Below are positions 24,770-35,867 of a DNA stretch of 64,000 nucleotides, one piece after another; position 1 is the first letter of the stretch; each line of letters opens with the position of its first letter. The DNA is from Flaccisagitta enflata (lineage: Eukaryota; Chaetognatha; Sagittoidea; Aphragmophora). Both the position numbers and the translations under genes were made by a program. The stretch spans positions 70,246,001-70,310,000 of the forward strand of contig OZ231127.1 of the NCBI GenBank assembly GCA_965153355.1, given 5' to 3'. The notes under the pieces are model-generated. The model was not told the DNA's origin, did no database searches, and worked only from the letters and a program-made list of their open reading frames with translations.

Positions 24770-26050
24770 AAGGCAAATTGAGAAAGATTTTGAGACATCT
24801 GGTGACAAAAAAAAAAAACTAACTTAAATAAAAGACTAAGGAGAGGATATTCTTCAGATAAAAAAAAAAACAGAATATGATAAGTGGTGAGGATGCAAGG
24901 AACAAAGGATTTACAAAGAGATATGTGGAGATATCTAGAAAAAAAAACACAAACGAAAGACTAAGGTGTAGGCACATTCTTGGGATGAAAAAAACTCATA
25001 GACTATGATAGATGGGAGAAAAAAGTTGAGAATGTAAAAACAAAAGATTTACAAAGAGATATATGGAGACATCTTGAGAGAAAAAAATAACAAAAACAAA
25101 AGACTAAGGTGAGCACACAATCTTGAGATGAAAAAAGAAATACTGAATAAAGAAGAAAGAAGAAAATGAAAAGGTGAGCACGCAAAATAATAAAAAAAGA
25201 CTAACACAAACAAAAGACTAAGGTATACATGGAGACATCTTGAGAGAAAAGAATAACAAAAACAAAAGACTAAGGTGAGCACACAATCTTGAGATGAAAA
25301 AAAAAATACAGAATAAAGAAGATAGAAGAAAAGGAAAAGGTGAGCACGCAAAATAATAAAGAAAAAGACTGACACAAACAAAAGACTAAGGTATATATGG
25401 AGACATCTTGAGAGAAAAAAAAACAAAACAAAAGACTAAGGTGAGCACATAATCATGAGATGAAAAAAAAATACAGAATAAAGAAGAAAGAAGAAAACAA
25501 AAAGGTGAGCACGCAAAATAATAAAAAAAAGACTAACACAAACAAAAGACTAAGGAATATATGGAGACATCTTGAGAGAAAAAAATAACAAAAACAAAAG
25601 ACTAAGGTGAGCACACAATCTTGAGATAAAAAAAATACAGAAGAAAAAAGAAAGAAGAAAATGAAAAGGTGAGCACGCAAAATAATAAAAAAAGACTTAC
25701 ACAAACAAAAGACTAAGGTATACATGGAGACATCTTGAGAGAAAAAAATAACAAAAACAAAAGACTAAGGTGAGCACACAATCTTGAGATGAAAAAAAAA
25801 TTACAGAATAAAGAAGAAAAGAAAATGAAAAGGTGAGCACGCAAAATAATATAAAAAGACTTACACAAACAAAAGACTAAGGTATACATGGAGACATCTT
25901 GAGAGAAAAAAATAACAAAAACAAAAGACTATGGTGAGCACACAATCTTGAGATGAAAAAAACAATTACAGAATAAAGAAGATAGAAGAAAAGGAAAAGG
26001 TGAGCACGCAAAATAATAAAAAAAAAAACAGAATGAAGAAGATAGAAGAA
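24770..26050. repeat. Satellite array, unit of about 165 bp
   Basis: The unit carries TATACATGGAGACATCTTGA, ACAAAAACAAAAGACTAAGG, TGAGCACACAATCTTGAGAT and AAAAGGTGAGCACGCAAAAT. GGAGACATCTTGAGAG recurs at about 25064, 25229, 25396, 25561, 25725 and 25889, a spacing of 164-167. Earlier units (24770-25000) are more diverged. The Leu/Phe/Ser-rich minus-strand frames are the satellite. Confidence 0.9.
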
Positions 26051-26110
26051 CAAGCCCAACAGGCCAACAGTCGCGTGCTAAGTTACACAAAACTACACAA
26101 CTTCATACTA

Positions 26111-26943
26111 CAGTTAAGCTTCACTAGAAGGCATCTCAAGGGACTGGTTGATTTCATGCCTTCTTGGCGAGGTGCCTTATAGCCGAGCATGTATATTTCT
26201 GCACAAATAAGCAATCAAATTGACATAGATGGATGCTTGGAAGTTGCAACAGAAAGAGTTTGGATTTTCATTTAGTTTTTGCAAAAAAGTCTATGTCTTA
26301 CCATTATCATTTTTCATTTACCAGCTCGCCACCTGCCTGCATGAATGAGACTAGAAAAGTGACTGCAGTGCTCAAAAGATATGGACAGAGTTGTCACTTT
26401 CAATTATTTGGAAACTAGCATGGAAGCAACCAGTCTTAGACCTATTTCTCTTAACCCACAAAGTGGCAAAAAATCTCATTCACACACTAGCATGGCATCA
26501 TCGATCTTTTATTGGCATGGATTCATCGGCAAATTGAGTTTTCACTCCTCTTCTTCATCATCTCCCATTCATTTGCCCCTAGCTTCCTGTTTCTTTCACT
26601 TCCTCTTCATCATAATCATCTGTGCTCCTCTACATCATTGGTTTACCTCCTCATCGTCATTGGTATTCCTCTTCATCGCTCTCATCGGCATCTCTTCCAT
26701 AATTAGCTTATCCACCTGCTCATCTTAAAAACACTTTGTTTGTCAGATGCCTTCAAAGCGAGCAAAATATCCACCAAAAACCCCATTTTTCATGCGCTAT
26801 AGTGAAATTTGCCTAATAGGCGGGTGCCTTATATGCGGGGCTTATCATCAAAGAAATAAAGAGAGAAAAGTTGGGACTTCTCAAATCATGCCTTGATGCG
26901 AGGGATGCCTTATTAGCGGGTGCGCTCTAGTGAAGCTCGACTG
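26111..26943. mobile_element. TA-flanked MITE, CAGTTAAGCTTCACTAGA ends
   Basis: The ends CAGTTAAGCTTCACTAG and CTAGTGAAGCTCGACTG are inverse with two differences and are flanked by TA (26109-26110, 26944-26945). The subterminal region has GGTGCCTTATAGCCGAGC and, inverted in sense, GGTGCCTTATATGCGGGG. CAGT-type ends and TA fit Tc1/mariner-like elements. A related copy starts at 62817 inside the hAT insertion. Confidence 0.75.
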
Positions 26944-26945
26944 TA

Positions 26946-27945
26946 CACGCAACTACATAACTTCACACTACATACTTAACATACTACATACTTACTACAT
27001 ACTTACATACAACATACTTACATACTTACATACTACATACTTACATACTTACATTATTACATACTTACTTAATTACATACTTACATATTTACATACTTAC
27101 ATACATACATACTTACATATTTACTTACATACATACATACTACATACTTACATACTTACATACATACTTACTTACATACTTACATACTTACATACTTACA
27201 TACTTACTTACTTACATACTTACATACTTACGTACTTACATACTTACATACTTACAGACACACTTACTTACATACCACACTTACTTACATACATACATAC
27301 TTACATACCTACATTACTACCACTTACACATACCTACATGCCATACTTTTCATACTCACATCCACCCACACTTACCTACCGTACATACATACTTACATGC
27401 CACATACCCATACTACATACACATACATACTTACATACCTACATACTTACATGCCCACATACTTACTTACATACTTACATACTCACATACTTACATACTT
27501 ACCTACTTACATACTTACATACATACTTACATACTTACCTACACACTGACATACTTACCTACATACATACTTACGTACTTACTTACATGCCACATACTTA
27601 CATACATGCCCATACCTACATACTTACTTACATACTTGCATAACATACTGCCTCCTACTCACATGCCCATATGCCTACTTACATACATACTTACATACTT
27701 ACCTATATTTTACATACTTACACACTTACGTACTTACATACTTACATACTTACATACTTACATACTTACATACATACATACATAATTACCTACATACTTA
27801 CATACTTACATACTTACATACTTACGTACTTACATACTTACCTACTTACATACTTACATACTTACATACTTACTTACATACTCACATACTTACATACTTA
27901 CATACTTACATGCTTACATACTTACTTAAATACTTCATATTACAT
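26946..27945. repeat. (CATACTTA)n array, about 1 kb
   Basis: Octamer CATACTTA and its shortened forms (CATACATA, CTTACATA) repeat throughout, with a more degenerate middle (27300-27420, TACCTACATGCC). The HTYILTYL frames come from the array. Confidence 0.95.
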
Positions 27946-28009
27946 AACGTCTGTCCCAAAAAAAGTTACATTCTGAACCAATAACGAGTGTCCAATAAAA
28001 AGTTGACAA

Positions 28010-28395
28010 AATTCCAAAAATACCCAAAAATACCCAATAATACCCAAAAATACCCAAAAACACCTAAAGATACCCATAGAAACTCAAAAATATACTAAAG
28101 TACCCAAAAGTATGTGAAAGTACCCTAAAGTTCCCTAAGTACCAAAAATAACTTAAAAATGACCAAAAATACCCAAAAGTACCTAAAAATACCCAAAAAT
28201 ACCCGAAAGTACCCAAAAACACCCAAAAGTAACAAAAAATACTCAAAAATACCTAAAGAACCCAAAAGTATCTGAAAGTACCTTAGAATACCTTAAGTAC
28301 CTAAAATTACTTAAGTACCCTAAAGTACCCTGAAGTACCCTAAAGTACACTAAAATACCCTAGAGTACCTTAAAATACCTTAAAAAACCTTAAAA
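28010..28395. repeat. (TACCCAAAAA)n and (TACCCTAAAG)n degenerate array
   Basis: Ten-base units AATACCCAAA change gradually to TACCCTAAAG towards the right. It forms the core of the same inserted element. Confidence 0.9.
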
Positions 28396-28486
28396 AGTCA
28401 TAATTTCAAAAACGTGACGGACGGACCGACCGACCTACCGACCGACCGACACGGCAAGGTGTAGAGTCGCGTGCACGCGACTAAAA

Positions 28487-28525
28487 AGAAAAGGTGAGCA
28501 CGCAAAATAAAAAAAAAAAAGAAAG
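28487..28525. repeat. Satellite remnant right of the insertion
   Basis: AAAAGGTGAGCACGCAAAAT matches the interior of the satellite unit exactly and continues the unit broken at 26050. Confidence 0.8.
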
Positions 28526-28876
28526 AAAAACTTTCCCAGGGCTAAGTGGATCTGGCGATCCACAAACAATTCAAACAACATATAGTACAAAACTGTCTGA
28601 TGTAAGTATTTTGTGGTGCCAGATACATTCTTCTGTAACGTGTGTGTTCTTATCTTAAATCGATAGTATCTAAATAGTACACTCTATATTTTCAGGTTAG
28701 AATGGGAAGGAATGGTTTCAGATTATGCTTCATGGAAAACTAGGAGTGGCGCGAGTATTAGCCAGTCAGTAAGGGTTTCAAGGCTCTCATCCATTATTTT
28801 AGTTTTGGATTTTGTTCTACTGGTCGTGTGATTATAGTTTTAAATGCGTTTTCCCCCTGATTGTGCCGCATGTGTA

Positions 28877-29069
28877 AACAAGGCCGGATACACGGCTACC
28901 GAAGTCGCGTGCGGGTGGGCAGGGGCCATATTTGAGGTCACTAGACGATTTGGGCATGAGCAGTGAGGTCAAAGAAATAAAATCATGAAAAAAAGTAAGA
29001 TGTGACCGACCGACCGACCGAACGACGGACAAAGCGGGTTGTAGAGTCGCGTGCACGCGACTAAAAATA
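28877..29069 (+). mobile_element. HINE-like element type A, intact copy
   Basis: AACAAGGCCGGATACACGGC, AGTCGCGTGCGGGTGGGCAG, GAGCAGTGAGGTCAAAG, a GACCGACCGACCGAACGACG tract, AAAGCGGGTTGTAGAGTCGC and the perfect palindrome GTCGCGTGCACGCGAC followed by TAAAAA. This is one of the cleanest copies and is almost the exact inverse of 36560-36760. Confidence 0.85.
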
Positions 29070-29285
29070 ATCAAATTTGAGTATTTGCTTAAGCAACCAA
29101 GATTTGTGGGCGACCTACCTTGAAGTGAATGTCTAACAGGGTGAGCAAAAAAATTCGTACTTGATCTATAGCTTGAAAACCATACTTGTTATGGGAGTTA
29201 TGAGCTAAAATTTGAAACAGAGTACCTCTGTTAGTCATACTGAAAGTAGAAACTAAGAACAGCTGAAATAATGACATGTACTTAA

Positions 29286-29421
29286 TAGGGATGTGGAAGC
29301 GATTGACCGCTTCCAATTTAGAGGATGGGATAGCTACTAGTATTTGAACTGTAAAACGGAAGCGGAAGCGGAAGCGGAAGCGGTGGAAGCGGCATAAAAA
29401 TCGACCGCTTCCACATCCCTA
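29286..29421. mobile_element. Short MITE, TAGGGATGTGGAAGCG family
   Basis: The inverted ends TAGGGATGTGGAAGCG and CGCTTCCACATCCCTA enclose a GGAAGC tandem (four copies). It is homologous to the copy at 11544-11672. Ends of TAGGG type suggest hAT, but the flanks show no 8-bp duplication. Confidence 0.65.
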
Positions 29422-29555
29422 AGAAAAAACCGGAAATCGGATTTTGACATGATTTCATTTGCGGAGCAGTGTTTATTCAAAAACGAAGGTTTTTGCGACT
29501 TTATTGGTCCCTAGATGAATTATTTAGGATTGAATATATCAAGGGGAGTTAGTTA

Positions 29556-32500
29556 CAGTACCGGAATCAAAGAACTGGTGATAAGGAGGGAAGCCATATC
29601 TCTCCAATTACAAGGATATGAGATCTGAAATTTTTCTGTGGTGTGCACCTATAGTACCCCCACCCCCCGTAAGGGTTTGGAGCTGTTCCGGGCATTTTTT
29701 GTTTTTGGTTGTCAAAAATTTTTTATTTCTTAAAATCACTATTGTAGGCCAAAAAATTTGTTTCAAAATTTTATTTTCATGTTACATGTAGTCAATACCC
29801 AGAGCTACAAATTTCATTTTTTGAAAAATATTTTTGGCCAATTTTTAAGGGAATGGCACTAAAAAAACCAAAAATTCAAAAAAATAAAAAATTGCTATAT
29901 TTTCTAAAATAATTGGCTTAGCATAATAATTTTTGGCATGAAAGTAGTCCTGAGAACTCTTTATGTGTATGCAAAATTTCAACTCCCATACTTGAATTTT
30001 AAAGGAGTTATGGGATTTTGAAATTTTGATAATTTTTGGTAAAAAACATTTTTTCTTATAAAATTTTTTTTTGTAAACCATTTTTCATGAAATTTCATAG
30101 ACAAACAAAGTAATTGATATCTTTTTGCTTCCAAAAAAAATTTGGGCACTGCGACCCCTTAAAAATTTTTTTTTTTCTCAAAAATTGCTAAAATTGGCTA
30201 TTTTTCTAGGTTGAATAAAAACTGTTCCTGTTATCCGATCAACTTCATTTTTGGAGGGATTATTAACCTACATCTGCAGTAACTATGTTTCAAATTTCAA
30301 GTAAATCGGATAATTCGTTCCGGAGATATTCAAGTTCAAAGTGGAAAGGGCGAGCTAAAATTACTGTTTCTGTAGTATTTTAATGATAAGTCTTCATTGA
30401 CGGTTAGCTACAAAGGTCTCAAAAAGGTAACGTTTAATCGATATAAATGAAGTCACTCCAAAATTGTTGCAAATAGGTGTTGAATATGTCCCTGCAGCAT
30501 AACCAACCAAAATTTTTGGATTTCACAATCTCTAAAAAATAGGCACCAAAAAAACTGCAAAAAATGCCTTTTTTTGGCATTTTTTGCCACATTTTTGGGG
30601 TGTAACGCATATAAAACAACATCCCCAACCAAATTCTTTGTGGCATAGTAGTCCATGATAGGACAGATGTCCCCCCAAAAATTTATTCATTTCTGTCACG
30701 CTTTAAGCACAAAAATTTTGGTTTAAAATGGCAAAAAATGCGATTTTTTGAATTTTTTAAGCTGTTTTTGGGGTGTAATGCATATTAAACGACATCCCCA
30801 TCCCTAAATTTTTTGTGGCATAGTAATCCATGATAGGACAGATGTCCCCCCAAAAATTTATTCATTCCGTCACGCTTTAAGCACAAAATTTTGGTTTAAA
30901 ATGGCAAAAAATGTAATTTTTTGAATTATTCAAGCTGTTTTTGGGGTGTTATGCATATTAAACGACATCCCATCCCCAAACTTTTTACGGCATAGATGTC
31001 CTCCAAAAAATTGATTCATTTCCGTCACACTTTAAGCACAAAAATTTTGGTTTAAAATGGCAAAAAATGCGATTTTTTGAATTTTTTAAGCTGTTTTTGG
31101 GGTGTAATGCATGTTAAACGACATCCCCATCCCCAAATTTTTTGTGGCAAAATAGTCCATGAAAGGACAGATATCCCCCCAAAAAATTTATTCAGTTCCG
31201 TCACGCTTTAAGCACAAAAATTTTGGTTTAAAATGGCAAAAAAGCTGTTTTTGGGGTGTAATGCATATTATACGACATCCCCATCTCCAAATTTTTTTTG
31301 GCATAGTAGTCCATGATAGGACAAATGTCCCCCCAAAAATTAATTCATTGCCGTCACGCTTTAAGCACAAAAATTTTGGGGAGGGGATGTCGTTTAATAT
31401 GCATTCACCCCAAAAAAAGCTTAAGAAATTCAAAAAATCGCATTTTTTGACATTTTAAACCAAAATTTTTGTGCTTCAAGTGTGACAGAAATGAATACAT
31501 TTTTTGGGGGACATCTGTCCTATCATGGAATACTATGCCACAAAAAGTTTGGGGATGGGGATGTCGTTTAATATGCATAACACCAAAAAAACAGCTTGAA
31601 TAATTTAAAAAATCACATTTTTTGCCATTTTAAACCAAAATTTCTGTGCTTAAAGCGTGACAGAAATAAATTTGGGGGGGGGGCATCTGTCCTATCATGG
31701 ACTACTATGCCACAAAAAATTTAGGGATGGGGATGTCGTTTAATATGCATTATACCCCAAAAACAGCTTAAAAAATTAAAAAAATCGCATTTTTTGCCAT
31801 TTTAATCCAAAATTTTTGTGCTTAAAACATGACGGAAATGAATAAATTTTTGGGGGGACATCTGTCCTATAATGGACTACTATGCCAAAAGAAGTTTGGG
31901 ATGGGGATGTCGTTTAATATGCATCACACCCCAAAAACAGCTTAAATAATTCAAAAAATCCCTTTTTGTTGCCATTCTAAACCAAAATTTTTGTGCTTAA
32001 AGCGTGACGGAAATGAATAAATTTTTTGGGGGACATCTGTCCTATCATGGACTATTTTGCCACAAAAAATTTGGGGATGGGGATGTCGTTTAATATGCAT
32101 TACACCCCAAAAACAGCTTAAAAAATTCAAAAAATCGCATTTTTTACCAATTTAAACCAAAATTTTTGTGCTTAAAGTGTGACGGAAATGAATAAATTTT
32201 TGGGGGGACATCTGTCCTATTATGGACTACTATGCCACAAAGAATTTGGATGGGGATGTTGTTTAATATGCGTTACACCCCAAAAATGTGGCAAAAAATG
32301 CCAAAAAAAGGCATTTTTTGCAGTTTTTTTTTGTGCCTATTTTTTAGAGATTGTGAAATCCAAAAATTTTGGTTGGTTATGCTGCAGGGACATATTCAAC
32401 ACCTATTTGCAGCAATCTTGGAGTGACTTCATTTATACCGATTAAACGTTACCTTTTCGAGACATTTGTAGCTAACCGTCAATGAAGACTTATCATTAAA

Positions 32501-33323
32501 ATACTACAGAAACAGTAATTTTAGCTCGCCCTTTCCACTTTGAACTTGAATATCTGCGGAACGAATTATCCGATTTACTTGAAATTTGAAACATAGTTAA
32601 TGCAGACGTAGGTTGATAATCCCTCCAAAAATGAAGTTGATCGGATAACAGGAACAGTTTTTATTCAACCTAGAAAAATAGCCAATTTTAGCAATTTTTG
32701 AGAAAAAAAAATTGTTTTAAGGGGTCGCAGTGCCCAAATTTTTTTTGGAAGCAAAAAAATATCGATTACTTTGTTTGTCTATGAAATTTCATGAAAAATG
32801 GTTCACAAAAAAAAATTTTATAAGAAAAAATGTTTTTTACCAAAAATTATCAAAATTTCAAAATCCCATAACTCCTTTAAAATTCAAGTATGGGAGTTGA
32901 AATTTTGCATACACATAAAGGGTTCTCAGGACTACTTCCATGCCAAAAATTATTATGCTAAGCCAATTATTTTAGAAAATATAGCAATTTTTCATTTTTT
33001 TGAAATTTTGTTTTTTTTAGTGCCATTCCCTTAAAAATTGGCCAAAAATATTTTTCAAAAAATGAAATTTGTAGCTCTGGGTATTGAATACATGTAACAT
33101 GACAATAAAATTTTGAAACAAATTTTTTGGCCTACAATAGTGATTTTAAGAAATAAAAAATTTTTGACAACCAAAAACAAAAAATGCCCGGAACAGCTCC
33201 AAACCCTTACGGGGGGTGGGGGTACTATAGGTGCACACCACAGAAAAATTTCAGATCTCATATCCTTGTAATTGGAGAGATATGGCTTCCCTCCTTATCA
33301 CCAGTTCTTTGATTCCGGTACTG
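29556..33323. mobile_element. 3.77-kb foldback transposon with tandem repeats in its arms
   Basis: The outer arms are exact inverse copies for at least 140 bases (starting CAGTACCGGAATCAAAGAAC) and remain clearly inverse to the centre near 31440, so almost the whole element is one palindrome. TA flanks both ends (29554-29555, 33324-33325). From about 30600 to 32290 the arms consist of tandem units of about 155-175 bp (marker CATCCCCATCCCCAAATTTT and its inverse): five copies towards the left of the centre and about six, inverted, to the right. Scattered point differences between arms argue against an assembly mirror artefact. No coding capacity was seen. Confidence 0.85.
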
Positions 33324-33734
33324 TAGGTCATCTAGGAGGGGTTTCAGTCAATATAAGTGATATAACCATCCAATTTAGACAAGAGATTAATTTTTTTTCA
33401 TCAATGAAAGAAATCTTTCGTAAATTCCTAATTATGTCCCTGTTGATCTAAAAATGTACTCTGCTGTCTACCATTCATCATTTTTCCTTATCTAAAGTAT
33501 GAAAAATAACCTAATCTTTGATTTTAAAGATTAACTTGAAAGAATTTCTTCAAATCCAGGAGTCTTTTCCAAAGATTTGATGGCTAGTACGAGATTTTTT
33601 GCACACCCTGTTATGCGGGTAAAAGTGGAATGTAAATATAAAACTGTTCATAGATCATCGATCTATCCTTTTCCAATTTTCTTAGCCGTAAAGTTGCATT
33701 TTTTCCGTGGATCTTAAATAGAAGTTTACCGATC

Positions 33735-33822
33735 ATGTCTCTCCGCATAATCCCAATCTTGCTGTGGCTGCAGCTGAAGCTGCTTGCCGTCAAGGCTGAT
33801 GAAGGCATGGAACCATTTCCGA
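33735..33822 (+). CDS. Exon 1 of secreted protein gene (signal peptide)
   Basis: ATG opens a typical signal peptide: basic N-terminus (MSLR), hydrophobic core (IIPILLWLQLKLLAV) and a likely cleavage after KA before DEGMEPFP. The exon ends at donor GTGAGC (33823) in phase 1. Upstream the same frame has no better start. It joins the exon at 33949. Together the three exons encode about 200 codons of a small extracellular protein without a named family. Confidence 0.7.
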
Positions 33823-33948
33823 GTGAGCATCATTTTGAGTTGTAACCTATGAACAAATGATTTGTTGTGAAGTAAATGCAAAATTTATCACCACCAACAA
33901 AAAACGTAATTAATGATCGTTCTCTTTCTTGTTCCTGCCCTTTCACAG

Positions 33949-34239
33949 ACAAGGTTCTGAAACAAGTACGATTTGTTGGTGGTCAGGCAGGTGCCAATTC
34001 ACGCTACCCAGGAAGTGAGTGGTTACCAGCAAACGCTTTCCTGCGAAACTCCCCTCTTGAATGGACCAGCGGCAAAGACGAGAATGGCAACGGAGAAGAA
34101 GCCGTCGCGTTTCCTCATCTTCTTTGGTACGAATTCAAGAGGGCCATTTCTCCCGGACGCGTCTCTTTCCGTGCGCGAGTTTGACACGACTGCGGCGCGG
34201 CTGGCTTCTGGTGTGGCGCTACCAAGTGGCAGTTTGTAG
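33949..34239 (+). CDS. Exon 2 of secreted protein gene, with in-frame TGA
   Basis: It starts after acceptor CCCTTTCACAG, enters and leaves in phase 1, and ends at donor GTATGG. It encodes QVRFVGGQAGANSRYPGSEW, the hydrophobic-aromatic stretch AFPHLLWYEFKRAISPGRVS, then FRARV, a TGA at 34182-34184 (codon 108), and in the same frame HDCGAAGFWCGATKWQFVG. The sequence after the TGA is clearly still coding: it runs into the splice donor in the phase that exon 3 needs, and KWQFVG-SND forms a natural sentence. The fold looks like a beta-sandwich of the galactose-binding/discoidin kind, but that is inference. The TGA is a disabling mutation, a base error, or recoding. Confidence 0.65.
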
Positions 34240-34604
34240 GTATGGTCGTATATCTAAAAAGATATTCTGAAATCAATAGTGATGTATAGCATGTTCATTT
34301 TGGTTAAGATACTATTTGAACAAGGTGGGATACACGACCGATAAATAGTATTTCATGACATCGGAAAAATAGCATCATCGACCCTAAGCCATTCAACTAC
34401 TTACCTGCAAAAGGGCTCACCCTTTTTGCAAGATGTAAGTTTTCATTCGTGTCATACATAGGAAAAAGTTTAAAATTATATCAGTTTGTATTACTCTTGA
34501 TAAAAAAAAATCATACTGCAGCATATTGCTGTTGAATTGAACCAATCTTTGTTCCATCTACTTTGAATGGTTCTGAGCTGAGTTGTCAAACTTCATCGTC
34601 CCAG

Positions 34605-34828
34605 GCAGTAACGATGAAGTGTGCGATGAATATGCCGCTTGGACCATCTTATGCGAAGATTTGTCTGGACGCCCATTTGAGAGGAAATGGCAGAGCAAAT
34701 ATTGCAATGTGAATAACAGCGTCAAAGGGTCCTTCAAGTGCTTGGGCATCAGCGTTTTGGAGGCGACCAGCTGGAAAGGCCACCAGCACTCCACCGTGGG
34801 TGGCGTAAGAATGTGGGAGAAAGTCTGA
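34605..34828 (+). CDS. Exon 3 of secreted protein gene
   Basis: After acceptor CATCGTCCCAG the exon encodes SNDEVCDEYAAWTILCEDLS, KWQSKYCNVNN, GSFKCLGISVLEA and ends GGVRMWEKV before TGA at 34826-34828. Four cysteines here plus two after the internal TGA of exon 2 give six, consistent with disulphides in an extracellular protein. Phase 1 entry matches exon 2. The final hydrophobic-aromatic motif is typical of the last strand of a jelly-roll domain. No family name is claimed. Confidence 0.7.
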
Positions 34829-35640
34829 CGATCTCCTTCATCTTGTATTCTTATCTTGCGTCAGATCATGTTTTCTTAACTTCTTTGATTCCTTTTTCTC
34901 TTTTGTCAATTTCTGGGCAGAAAATGTATGATTTTCGAAATGCCCATCAGAATTGTTTTATCTTTTATTCTACTTTTTATTTTTTGTCCTTTTTTCGAAG
35001 AAGTCTTTGTATTTGTACAAATGTATGAAACTCTGTCGTGTAATGCCACGATTATGCATTGCAAAGCAAAATCCGGTCATTAATTTTGATTCATTCTGGT
35101 AAAAGTTACTTCCGATGAAGTATCTGTGAATAGGTTATTTTTTCTATTTAAACAGCAGATTTAGTCGTAAGAAGCAATCAAAACACCTTTGAGAACTTTA
35201 TATTTTGCGGTTAGTCTTTTAAAGATGCTGATGATAAGCAAAGAAGAGGTTATGAAAAATTTATGGATATCTTTTGAAAGGAAAAAAACAGAACACAATA
35301 ATCGACATATACGTACCAGTTTTCCCTCACTTTATACACTATATATACAGTTTTCCTCTAGCAATGACGTTAAAAAGTAAAACGAAAATCTGCTTTTAGT
35401 GGAATCTAATCACTGTTCCCCTAAACACATCCCAAATTTGACAGGGGACCATAAGACAAACAAGCAAGAGAACCAAATTGAAGAGGTTCAGAAAAAAGAA
35501 CAGGCACATGGACAAATACAGATAAAAAAAAGAGAGAGACCGCTTTTAATCTTTTGCGGGGTAAAAAGGTCAGTCCCGAGTCGATGGATATTTCTGTGAT
35601 TTGAGCTTATGTATATAACTTATGTATAAAACTTCAACCT
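34829..35640. other. Presumed 3' flank of the secreted protein gene; no further gene
   Basis: AT-rich. No canonical AATAAA was found close to the stop, and no other frame or repeat is convincing. Confidence 0.35.
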
Positions 35641-35641
35641 T

Positions 35642-35844
<203 letters not shown>

Positions 35845-35867
35845 AACAACTGATATATTTACATAAG

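Larger units (their letters stand above)
26051..28486 (+). mobile_element. Large HINE-like composite inserted in the satellite
   Basis: It starts ACAAGCCCAACAGGCCAACA then GTCGCGTGC, and ends in a GACGGACCGACCGACC tract, GGTGTAGAGTCGCGTGCACG and CGACTAAAAA, the same ends as type A. Between them lie a TA-flanked MITE, a 1-kb (CATACTTA)n array and a (TACCCAAAA)n array. Satellite sequence stops at GAAGATAGAAGAA and resumes at AAAAGGTGAGCACGCAAAAT. The whole 2.4 kb thus sits at one point of a satellite unit, between A residues, with no obvious target duplication. Confidence 0.65.
29136..33611. mobile_element. TIR element split by two nested insertions
   Basis: The ends ACAGGGTGAGCAAAAAAATT and the inverse of AGATTTTTTGCACACCCTGT match with few differences. 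TA lies outside each end (29134-29135, 33612-33613). Subtracting the nested 3.77-kb foldback leaves about 0.7 kb, which also contains the 136-bp MITE at 29286. Tc1/mariner-like by end style and target. No transposase is present. Confidence 0.65.

Noticed and set aside
24720-26060. Possible CRISPR-like array because of regular spacing
   Set aside because: The whole 165-bp unit is repeated, with no constant-repeat and variable-spacer structure, in an animal genome. It is a satellite.
26930-27976. 237- and 101-residue frames rich in HTYILTYL
   Set aside because: They follow exactly the CATACTTA octamer, so the frame is open by repeat composition.
30434-32445. Short frames in both arms of the foldback element (for example FFAVFFCAYFLEIVKS)
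   Set aside because: They are short, low complexity and mirror each other because the arms are inverse copies. No domain is seen.
29556-33323. Assembly artefact producing a mirrored sequence
   Set aside because: The palindrome ends exactly at TA-flanked transposon-like ends, the outer flanks are unrelated to each other, and the arms differ by point changes.
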